64,000 bases of DNA. Source: Lamellibrachia satsuma. Lineage: Eukaryota; Annelida; Polychaeta; Sabellida; Siboglinidae. Positions 53,964 to 64,000 of this stretch are shown piece by piece. A program made the translations under genes and the position numbers. Under the pieces are notes generated by a model. That model was not told where the DNA came from. It searched no databases and saw only the letters and a list, made by a program, of their open reading frames with translations. Numbering within the stretch: the stretch's first letter is position 1; each line of letters opens with the position of its first letter. The DNA is taken from contig BSQZ01000061.1 in NCBI GenBank assembly GCA_033239005.1, forward strand, positions 987,001-1,051,000, in the 5' to 3' direction.

Positions 53964-56900
53964 ATGAGCCTCAGGGCAGTGTGGATATTGTCTACTCGAG
54001 GCACGGATCCATGGAATTTGTTGTTTTCTAGGTACTTGGAAAAATACTTATATTATCGCCCTGGCCTCCGGATTTCTGCTAAGCGTAGATTAGACCAAAT
54101 TGCCCTGAAGCATGATGACATCAGAAACCAAAACAAATAGGGATCGCGGTGCACTGTGAACCTAATCGTGGGTCCGATAAGAGACGGTTCCGCCTCTGTC
54201 CCGCCTGTTTTAGTCGTAAACAAAGATGCTGATGTTACTTAATTGACACATTGCAATTAGTATTGGGTGTCGGATGTTTCGGCCCAACCGTTTTCGTAAC
54301 CAGTCAGCCGTGAAGTGTTTTTGTTTACATGGGCAAAATCAACCATGTATGCAACGGGTGCCAGCGGGCTTGGTGGGCCGAAACAACTTATTGGGAAATG
54401 GGGTCCGTGAACCTTATTATGTTCGTTATTTTCGCTAATTTGATTGACTTGACTGTTTTGCAACTTGGGTGTTGTAACTGAAACATGCTATACGCTAAAT
54501 TATTGGTGTTTTTGAACAAATATTCTAATTACTTCTAACTATTCTTAAAAAACATACAAATGCGTTAAGAATTAAATTGTTTTTTATTAAACATAATCAT
54601 ATATACAGATGAAGATACAAAGAACTTTAAAACTTGACGATAGGCTGGAATTTAATTTTATTGATATTGTTCTATAATAACTATTATTATTTTTGCGTGT
54701 TATTGTGTATGAATGTTTCTGTGCACAATAATTTTTTTTTATCAAATCAGGCCATGGGCCAAAACGACTATTCTTAGAATTCCGCTACTAGTGTAAGCCG
54801 AATCGACCGTAGCTAAATTCAATAGCAACATGGTTTTCAGTGAAATAGGCCGAACCAGCCGTCTGCATGGGCTAAAACGATGGATGAACCATCCGTTGGC
54901 ATGGGCTGAACCTGTCATGGGCTGAACCATCTGGGACCCTTGCTATTACTATGCCGAAAACTTAAACTATTGCATGCGATGCTACTAATAAACGACAAGT
55001 GTTTGTGTTGGCATGAGATAGGTCGATGGTGCTAATTAGGAACAACAATATTCGCTTCAATTTTGTGGCGGTCAACATACTTGATACAAACACTATCTTT
55101 CTGTGGGCACTAGAATGGCTGAGTTTGATCAACAAGTACAACGAAAATGTGACCGAGGAATGCTCAATAAAATGTCACTGCGATCATATGTATAGTTTGG
55201 AATAAGCCAACTCTTCTGACGTTGGACATTGGGGCTTTGTCAACATGCTCGCCACTGAGTTCCAGACTGTTTGGTGACATTGTTATGCTAAACTACAAGC
55301 ATTTATTTGATCAATTGAGCAACATATTTACGATTACGATATATATCGAACAAAAAAAAGACGACACTGGCACTGCACAAAATAGTTACAAGCCAGTTAG
55401 GGAGTCTCACATGTATGCAACATAACGCATTAAATGTAAAAAACCACGGTGGTTATTAACTTTTCTTGGGGTGATTGTCGTATACATTTTTATATACAAA
55501 TTTGACTCTGTTCTCTGTTGACTATTGTACTCTTCCAATGAGTATTGATGGTCGTGATGTGAGGCCTCGTCACATAACCCAATGCTTGGGTGCTTTTAAA
55601 ATCGCACACTGTCTTTTTACAAAACAAAACTAACACCTCTTCCATGGTGTCTTGCACTAATCCACTTATTTAGGCATGGATTATCGCTCGACCGGGACCC
55701 CTAATTATGCCCACAGTGCACCACACGCCCAATTTATTTTGAATTTTGACATCATGCAATAGGCCTATTAATTGCTGTTATGAGTCTCTGGCATATCTGT
55801 CCAGCGAAACATTGTCATTGGTGGCAGTTCTGATTTACCCATGAAAAGTGCCACCTGTGGTAGTCAAGCACCTAAAGGCATAACTACAAAACTTCTCACA
55901 TTAGTATTTGATTACTACTAATGCTACATAATAATATATATATATATATAATATATAGTAATAAATGCGAGCAGTATAATATATATGTATATGTTATGCA
56001 AAAAGCAATAAATGCCAATTTGGGCGACATTTCTAAATTGGCAAAATTTCATATTTTAAATCTGCAATAAATTATAAGATTTCAGAAACCATTGCATTTT
56101 ATCTTGTTTGTGCCACTTCAAAGATTACTACTTAAATTAAAAGCCCATGGTATTGGGGATGGCTTAATTGACTGGATAGAACAATGGCTGACTGACTATA
56201 CTCAAATTTGCAGATGACACAAAAGTATTTAGAAATGGCAGATGTTGTTCAATTTTGGGAAATGTAAATGCCTACATACAGGACATGGGAACTTGGATCT
56301 AAACTATAAAATGGGAAATACCGTTCTGGGTACTACTGTAAAAGAAAAGGACTTAGGAATTACAATAAGTGCTGATATGAAAGTTTCAGAGTAGTGTGGT
56401 ATTGCAGCTTCAAAGGGTAATCAAATTCTTGGGTTGATTAGGAGAAACATAACTTACAAGGATAAAAAGCTAATTATACCTCTGTATAAAGCAATAGTTA
56501 GACCTCATTTAGAATACTGTATACAATCATGGAGACCATATCGTAAGAAGTATATAGATACACTTGAATGCATACAGAGGAGAACGACTAAAATTATTCC
56601 AGAATTGAGAGACCTTAGTTATGAAGAACGCCTGACAGAATGTGGTTTAACAAATATAGAGACAAGGAGGTTAAGATAAGATCAGATTGAAGTTTTTAAG
56701 ATATTGAATGGGTATGAAAATATTGATAGAAATATGTTTTTCTCTCTCAAGAAAGATAGCAGAACTAAAGGACATGAGGTAAAGCTAGTAAAGGATCAGT
56801 GTAGATTGGATATCAGGAAGTACTCGTTCTCACAGAAGACAGTAAATGAATAGAACAAATTATCTACGGATTGTATAACCGCTAGCAGCGTGAATATGTT

Positions 56901-59900
56901 TAAAAACAAGTTGGACACATATCTCAGAAGGGCGGGTTATACGTAGACGAACACTGATGGACTCTCGATAAGCCAATGGCACCCATACTTTCTCTTCTGT
57001 AGAACATTTCCTACTGTGGAGAAAAGAGCAAAAACCTTCAACGGAGAGAATTATGTGCCACTTCCAGACTCCCACGAGTTCGTGGAATCGCTTGTCGCAG
57101 ATCTTGGGCTAAAACATCCAAAACATGAGGTGAGAGTTTGACAGGTCAACATGTACAACAACACAAGTGTACGTGACAAACGCGCCATCTGTGGGACAAT
57201 TAAATCTTAATTATTCATCCAGACTAATTTCTGCTAAGTACGGTATCTAAAGTCTCTCATTGAGTCCCTAATTTTAGATGTGGGATGGTATAATATATTA
57301 TTTGCAATGGTAATTTTAGATCCCATTTATATATATTTAATTAATTATTATTATACATTTATTTTTAACACATCTATATATTTAACATACTTTATATTTT
57401 TAATATATATATATATTTCTAACTGATGTATTTTTTAACTTAATTTAACGTTTTTAGAATTTTTTTTGGCACATTTGTATGTATATGGGTTTTAATATAG
57501 TATTCATATTAGAAGTCGTATATTTGTCTAAGGGGCCATTTCCAATCTTTCAGTTTCTGCAATGTCGAGACACATGTGGCAGGAAGGACGAAAGTCCAGT
57601 CTATGAGGTCAACACTGTTACTGGACATCTATGGCCGGTCCTTGTGCTTGAACTGGTTTGTTGATTTATCTACACATATATAAATAATACTAATAACTAG
57701 AACACTTTCACTGCTTTCATTGAAATATATATAAAAGTGTCATTTATCTAGATTACCACTCAAAACATGAGAACTGGTGCAAGGCAAATTATGCCATTGA
57801 TTGGTAGCCAATCACAATGCCGGATTCATGACCCGTGTGAACCAATCGGCTCCTTTCAAACAAGTGGCACATTGTATAAGCATAAATAAAATGTGATGTC
57901 CTTAATAAAATGACCAACATTGATAAGTAAAGTTTTTTATTTATAAGTTGTGTAATCTTCCGATATTAAAGGATAATTTGAAAGGATGCTGTTTTATTCA
58001 GCACTTTATATGTACAGAGCATTATGTACATACTGATTAGTTTCATATTGAACACGCCCAAGCGGTGTTTACACATAGAAATTATAGTTTATAACATGAG
58101 TTTCACTTAATGAAAAATACCTTTTTACAATATGCATATTACGTTTTATTCTCATAGAACTGGTTCACAACAATAAGCAGTGAGGCGTTTTACCAAAAAA
58201 TTAATATGGATCACATTCATGCTCTGAAACCAGTAGAGTGTGGTTTAACTAAAGTGCATAATTCTTGCGTGTGTATGATGTTGCTATTAACCTTAGTCCT
58301 GTAGGCTGTACACTTGTTTCAAATTGTATTTGCAGCATAGTTTACTCTTCTGCTGTCTATCTCTGGTTGAAGAGGACCTCAGCCAGAAACCACCTATCAT
58401 AAACATGTAAGAGCAAGCTTCCACTCAGTTATTCCTGAGTTTTTAATTACAGTTGCACTGTTGTCTCTTTGTGGACAGATATTGTCTCTTTGTGGACAGA
58501 TATTGTCTCTTTGTGGACAGATATTGCTATATCCAGTCAAAGTTATCCAGTTTTCAGTATAAAAATGATTTTCGGTCATTAATAATAATTATATTTTAAT
58601 TTATTTGTAATTACACTGATGTTATTATATATTCTGTTATTTGCAGTTGACAAGTAAATTAATGCTATTCAATTAATTAAAAAGCTTAGCAGCTACATGT
58701 TTTATGCAATTTATTTCTGACATGTTTCTCATATTTGTAAGTTTTCTGCAGTGGTATATTTTCTGTTTCAGTCCTGGTGTCTATGTTGGCTTCAATCTTC
58801 TTCTAGGAATGTCAGAATTTCTAGGAATTCTTCCTAGAAATGTCACAAAGTCACACCCTAAGCTTGTCGAGCTGTACATTTATGTGGGGGAAGCCGCCCC
58901 TTTTGGCACCCCAGTCACCGTTGACCCCGCCCTGGTCTCTGCCCGCATCCAGGGACGGACTGTGTATGCCTCTGCCAAACAGTCGGAAAAGGTAACATCA
59001 AATATGGGGCCATATCATTGGTCTATGTGATGGGTGTGTTGCTTTGTAGGACCATTTGTGTAATTATTTAACTGTCATAACGTAATTTATTAAGATTTTT
59101 CACACAGACTAATGGCCTGTGAGCCACCTTGTCTACACTGTGGGCTGCTTTGGGTGAAATTCTGATTTGCAGTCTCGTTTATCCGACTTTCGCTGGCTCC
59201 GAACACATGGTTTGGCTGTTACCCACTTCATTTTGTGCAGGCATTACCGGGAACCATCTGTAGTCAATCAGCGTCATAATGATTTAACTTTTCAGTGTGA
59301 TTCCAATTCCTATAATTCATGTAATTGTATATGCGACCAGAATCTGGGTGCATACATAATTTCCATCACAGTGAGTACGGCTTGGATCCAGGCTCTGGTA
59401 TGTGCGACAAACAGTGGCACCAGACCCCGGAGCCTGGATAATTGAGGCTAATTTGAAGTAGGCTTTGAGGTGTCGTTGTTTACTTGCCAGGTACCAGCAT
59501 GGAAACCCTTCATCTACAAAGGCAAGAACCACATACACTTGTCTGTCAGGGAGAAAGTACAATCAGCACAGGTAATGGGCAGCTACCAGCCAAAAACTGA
59601 TGATAATATGATGATTAGACATTTGCCCCCTGCCAGCCGTGTCGGATCTTTTACTTCCCCCGGCATATACACCAGGTAGAAGGAACTAGGAACCGACGGC
59701 TTTTAATGTCTCTTCCAAGACACTGCAAAATAGGTAGGGTGGACGAAATTACACAAGTTTTGAAACGGCAGCAGATGGGCTCGAATTCTGGTCCCCATTC
59801 TACCGCTGAGCTACAAATATCTGCTTTCAATGCGTAGGCTTAGCCACAAACATATCTTGTAAAAAAATATATATGACAGATGAGATTACTCTGCAGAAAT

Positions 59901-62900
59901 CGAAGCATCCATTTAGAGAAAAACATATTTGTTAGTGAATATTGCTTGACAGTAAAACTTCTTAAACATGGAGTGAAACAGAAACAGAATGATTATGACA
60001 TCTCCATAATATGGAAGATCAAAATCATCTGTCAAACCTCAGTGAATTCAAACTAATTAGTTTGTAGTACAATATACACAGACTTGACTAGTAAATGACG
60101 CAGCAGTTCAGGTTGTAAGAGGCATATATACTGATCATCAGTTCAGGTTGTAAGAGGCATATATACTGATCATCAGTTCAGGTTGTAAGAGGCATATATA
60201 CTGATCATCAGTTCAGGTTGTAAGTGGCATATATACTGATCATCAGTTCAGATCATCATGGTGAAACCAGTGATTAGTTTTATGTTTGTTTGCAGTATGG
60301 CAAGCTAGATGTTCCTGACATCTGTGAAGTCTACGGTACTGTTTCGTGTAAGGCTGACCTTGAAGGAACATCGCCCAAGGTCACTGTGACCTTGGGCCAA
60401 TTACCAGACAGCAATCGGATGCCGCTGCATAACCTACTTACACATCCTTGTGTTCAAGAGTTTAGTACGTGATAGTTTTACTACAATTCACAGATGTTTG
60501 GAGGAAATTGCTTGTTTTATCCTCCTCTACTCTGCCCTGCGAAATTATTTTAGGATTAATCTAAATTGGTTGCACTGAGAATATGGTCTTTAGGCATCAT
60601 TAAAATATATTTTTGTACGTTTCAACTTTCTAAATGATACATTGGTGAATCTGAATATTCTTGTAAAGATATGTTCGCTTAGTAGTTGTTTTTACGATTA
60701 AGTAAGAAAATTTAGAAGATCGGAAGAATAAAATGATTATAGAAGAACTACTGGTTTGCTTGTTTGCCTTTCTGGTGGTTATTAATACAAATACTCTAGT
60801 CTGGGATGAGGCTGGCACCAATAGCGGTCTTCGATTTTTGTTTCCCCTTCTTCTTCGTAACATCCCGTTTCACTGCTATCTCCAAATCTCTCTATACGCA
60901 GTCCTCCCATCTCAAACCTCGGTCTCTCTCTTCTCCTGCTACACAAGGAATGAAGAAATAATAGACATTTTAAAGGAACTGATAAGAGTATAAGACTAAA
61001 ATCTTTACTAGGACTAATTAGTCAACATACTAGAATACACTAAAATTTATTAATATCGTGTTAACCTCATATAATTTTATGATGTCCAACTGCATATAAT
61101 TTTTGTCATGTCACATCACAGAGTAGTTATTATAGAAACAATGACATTTAATTTATATTTGCAGATATTGAGAAAACACCTTCAGGGTCATCGCATATGC
61201 TCCACTTCACTCCACCTCTTGAGATGTTCCCCCTGTGCCACTACATGGTCCAATCACAACCTGAGCCACCCATTAAGGGGTTCTATCAGATGAAGGTCAG
61301 TGGCTTAGAAATATTTATGATTCATAAAATATATCATAGTCAGCCCAAGGCTCATATTCTTACTACCGAGTTGCACGGAAGAAAAGACAACCACGGCAAG
61401 AGCTTATGATTCCTTGCACTGCCCAGTTACGTTTGGTAGGGCGATAACAATTTCATGCCCCAAAAATTATGTACACCTGCTGCTTTCGCAAAGCGTTCGT
61501 ACCATACAAAGAAACTTGTAGACATTTGATGTAGATCACGTAACTCGGAACAATCACAGAAAACATGCGTAGCATTGATAACAATTGTACGAGGGTATTG
61601 TTCTGAGTTATGTAAAGTTCACAGAGGTTCCTTTGTGATATCCCCACTACCCAGGGGAATTTTTAAATTGTCGTAATGTACGAACCATCCTTGTGGGCCC
61701 CAGGGCACGCCTACAAAATTTTAGCCTCATACATGCGAAACTGATGGAGATACGAGGGAACAGACAGACATACAGAGTCACAAACTACTTACTTTGTATT
61801 ATAGATGATGGTTCTGGAATGTTCTGGATGTACAATCTTAGAAAGTTTTGCTTTTATGGCATGGAGCAAGTGCTATTACTTGATCAAAGAAGAAATAAAC
61901 TAGCAGCCTTTATGTTGATGCTGAACTCTGTGAAACTCATATGAAAGGAAGTTTAGATACCTTACAGTGTCCTGATATATGTTGGACGGAGCTTTTGAGA
62001 CTCTCATGGTGTCTTCGCCAGCATGAGACTGCCCTGCCCTCTAGTGTGAACTGATACAGTCTGCCACTGATGAAGGGACTGGGGTGGGGGGGGCGGTCTC
62101 AAAAGCTCTGCTGAGCACATATTGAGATTGACACTAAAAGAAATAAGAAATAAACTGTTGTGCCAAAATACAGCAATGCACGTTGTCTTTTGCAAGTCTA
62201 TTAATGTAATGTATTGTCAAATATTGTTCTGTAAATGTTAATTCTTTGCCACTTTATTAGAGTGACATTCACTGGCACTATGGAAACACTGACAAAAACG
62301 AAATTGAGTTTTTCCAATTTGCCATGTTGTCAACGTGAATAGAACAATTTTCTCTTAAACAAATCTTGGAATTTGTGCACATGGCACTGTCATTTTTGCA
62401 CACGGCGCACTCATTTTTGTACACGACACTGCTTGTAGGGAGAGAAGCTGGTGGAGCTGCTGGTGCAGCTGAGACTGGACTGTCATGTGAAGAATGCAAT
62501 GGACTGTTGTGAACTGCAGATGCCTTTCTTTCACAGGTAATGCCTTTTATTTTATTAGTTGGTTTACAGATTGTTTCTAACACAAAAACAGGTTGGTTGG
62601 TTGGTTTTGGAAAAAAAATGTATTCAGACAGTTAAAAGAATTAAAATCTCAGCTGTCCGGAAACATGTGATGTATGATATGGTACACAGAATTTATTCAC
62701 AGATATGCTCTCGAAATTGAGTCCTGATGTTGTTACTCGTTACTTGAAATATGCTTTATTTACACCGCTAAATAACATTCTTTGCTCATTTTTTCTATGC
62801 CAGTGCATTCATTCAATCATTCCACATTACTCCACGTACAAAAAACATTCTTTAAAAATATTGTGTTTTTGTACACTTTTGTGGCCCAAAATATGCCGTG

Positions 62901-63443
62901 GATTGCATCCATGGTGAGCGATAATATAAATTTGTTAGTCCCAATTCTCCCTGACAAAATCATTCCACAAATTGACCTCGCCTGGTTTACATCACTGATT
63001 CTGGCAGTGTGATACGCATAGTACTGACAAATCAGACAAAAATCGCTTGTGTAAACTGGTCTTTGATGCCACAACCCGACGTCTGTGTTGACAGCAGAAG
63101 GATTTTTTTTTCAAGTCTTAAATAAAAAAGTAAAAGTTTGGTGAGGTTATTATAGAGAAATAAAATGACTTGATTGTTGATGTAGAAACAGTGGATGACT
63201 GCAATGTTGTGTGCAATCTTTACAAAACACTAATTGGTTCTCATAATATGTAATGTCAAATCAGAAAGACGATATGATTTCATGTGTAGTGCATTTTGGG
63301 AATTTGCATTGTTCTGATGTGGATGATCTGATGTGGTGTCGTCTTTCTTTTCTGTAGGGGACCAATACTAAACGTTGACTCTTCTCCGAGTCATGGAAGC
63401 ATTCTGCTGAGTAAAGACAAGAAAACGCTGGTGTGGAGCATAG
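53964..63443 (+). CDS. AP5M1: AP-5 complex subunit mu-1, 5' ten exons, partial
   Basis: Medium subunit of the AP-5 adaptor, which acts in late endosome retrieval with SPG11/SPG15 (family knowledge). Exons: 53964-54031, 57003-57129, 57554-57655, 58336-58406, 58772-58991, 59491-59571, 60296-60464, 61165-61295, 62439-62536 and 63358-63443. They give 384 codons plus one base in continuous phase with GT-AG introns. The start MSLRAVWILSTRGTDPWNLL matches the family N terminus. Exon 2 has TFPTVEKRAKTFNG. Exon 3 has CRDTCGRKDES and LWPVLVLEL. Exon 5 has FNLLLGMSEFL and PFGTPV. Exons 6-7 have PAWKPFIYKGK and GTVSCKADLEGTSPKVTVTL, the start of the mu-homology domain. Exon 8 has FTPPLEMFPLC and GFYQMK. 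Exon 10 ends KTLVWSIG. The human protein is about 490 residues, so roughly 100 C-terminal residues lie right of the window. Confidence 0.95.
54265..54939. mobile_element. GGGCCGAA-motif element, copy 2, with terminal inverted repeats (AP5M1 intron 1)
   Basis: The left end gggtgtcggatgtttcggcc-ca and the complement of the right end gggtcccagatggttcagcc-ca are inverted repeats of about 22 bp. The body matches copy 1. No coding capacity, so a non-autonomous DNA transposon is likely. The target-site duplication is unclear. Confidence 0.8.
54940..56114. other. AP5M1 intron 1, middle part
   Basis: AT-rich, with a (TA)n-like stretch at about 55934-55960. No gene recognised. Confidence 0.5.
56115..56946 (+). 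pseudogene. CR1-type LINE reverse-transcriptase C-terminal relic in AP5M1 intron 1
   Basis: Plus strand: LKAHGIGDGLIDWIEQWLTD, then a deletion reaching KFADDTKVFR, then IVRPHLEYCIQSWRPYRKK, LSYEERLTECGLTNIETRRL and FKILNGYENID ending KNKLDTYLRRAGYT. These are the RT and C-terminal motifs of CR1/Rex1 LINEs. Several in-frame stops and an internal deletion of the catalytic region mark it as dead. It ends about 55 bp before AP5M1 exon 2. Confidence 0.85.
57130..58335. other. AP5M1 introns 2 and 3
   Basis: AT-rich introns (57130-57553, 57656-58335). No feature recognised. Confidence 0.5.
58458..58528. repeat. 21-bp tandem repeat, three units
   Basis: Exact units of attgtctctttgtggacaga-t in AP5M1 intron 4. 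Confidence 0.95.
59630..59825 (-). mobile_element. tRNA-derived SINE (GGGATCTTTTACTTCCCC family), copy 3
   Basis: On the minus strand the head reads TAGCTCAGCGGTAGAATG (59796-59813), an excellent A box, followed by CCAGAATTCGAGCCC (B-box-like, about 59776-59790). The body has GGAACCGACGG-type and gggatcttttacttcccc-type sequence in common with copies 1 and 2. In AP5M1 intron 6. Confidence 0.75.
60098..60252. repeat. 35-bp tandem repeat, about four units
   Basis: Unit catcagttcaggttgtaaga followed by ggcatatatactgat, nearly identical, in AP5M1 intron 6 just upstream of exon 7. Confidence 0.95.
60465..62438. other. AP5M1 introns 7 and 8
   Basis: 60465-61164 and 61296-62438. No gene, RNA gene or clear repeat recognised. 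Confidence 0.5.
62770..62905. repeat. Dispersed repeat family 3, copy in AP5M1 intron 9
   Basis: Matches 31085-31235 in order: ctatgccagtgcattcattc, aatcattccacattactcca and cccaaaatatgccgtgg. Class unknown. Confidence 0.6.
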
Positions 63444-64000
63444 GTGAGGATTACACAAATTTGAGAATTAAATACACAGGGGAAGTCAGGGCTGTTTTTA
63501 TGATGGACCCATGAATAGATTACAGTAATAATAGATTACGGTAATTATAGATTACGGTAATGCTCTCTTTATCCTTGTCATCGCAGAGACTACGTTAAGT
63601 TATATGGATGCTGTTAATTATAATAATTGATTAATTTGGGTCTGGACTACTTTCATCTTGCACACAATCATTTTGTGCAAATAAATTTGTACATCCCGAT
63701 TGTATCTTGACTTATGTAGCAATTAGCATTTAAAAATTGTGCACAAAGATATTATAACATTATAACACTGTACAGAATGGTTAACTAATAGTTAGACGGA
63801 CTGGGGAATCACCAAGTTATTCATGTGAATTAATATACAAGTGTATTGACAATTTTTCGGCCAGACCCCCAACGAACAAAATGAAAATTATATAGATACA
63901 TACACATGTCGTGCAGTAAAACTACATGTAAAAAAACTAAATAAACAAACTTATTTGTAGCTTCCGAAATAAAGACAATGGAAACAAATACTTATGTAAC
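63444..64000. other. AP5M1 intron 10, partial
   Basis: Contains a triplicated agattacggtaat stretch near 63520-63560. The next AP5M1 exon is not in the window. Confidence 0.5.

Overview
The window is a piece of an AT-rich animal genome. It carries three spliced, conserved metazoan genes set in long introns full of LINEs, a Penelope-like element, tRNA-derived SINEs, MITE-like elements and minisatellites. The repeat mix (CR1/L2-type LINEs, Penelope, Mutator-like transposase, tRNA-Lys SINE) and intact protein families point to a marine invertebrate, either a lophotrochozoan or an invertebrate deuterostome. I cannot name the species from the sequence.

Gene 1 (minus, 32218 to 2984, continuing past the left edge) is a giant WD-repeat microtubule-associated protein of the EML5/EML6 type. 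Twenty-one exons join without a frame break into 1221 codons and cover the first two of the three HELP/EMAP modules expected in this family. Exon 19 uses a GC donor. The 11-kb intron 20 contains two LINEs, one nested inside the 3' UTR of the other. The intron after exon 21 contains a same-strand Mutator-like transposase gene broken by a 2-bp insertion.

Gene 2 (minus, 51599 to 36288) is a complete selenoprotein N (SELENON): eight exons and 576 residues, with a signal-anchor, an EF-hand and an in-frame UGA selenocysteine codon in an SCUG motif. A near-perfect stem-loop starts six bases after the UGA, where the selenocysteine redefinition element of SELENON is known to lie. Intron 3 holds three different tandem arrays, the largest being about 70 copies of a 31-bp unit that carries GTAAGT on the transcribed strand. 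The SECIS element was not identified.

Gene 3 (plus, 53964 to beyond the right edge) is AP5M1, the mu subunit of the AP-5 adaptor complex. Ten exons are visible (384 codons) and the 3' end is missing. SELENON and AP5M1 are divergent, with about 2.4 kb between start codons.

Between EML6 and SELENON (32.2-36.3 kb) lie a CCTAG-rich palindromic tract, a MITE, a LINE relic, and a Penelope-like fragment with a GIY-YIG domain whose terminal unit recurs inverted as a 12-copy 46-bp array. The most notable signals outside the genes are a LINE 3'-end hairpin with compensatory changes between two copies, the splice-donor-rich minisatellite in SELENON, and an inverted-repeat element with GGGCCGAA-type motifs on both sides of the SELENON promoter region.
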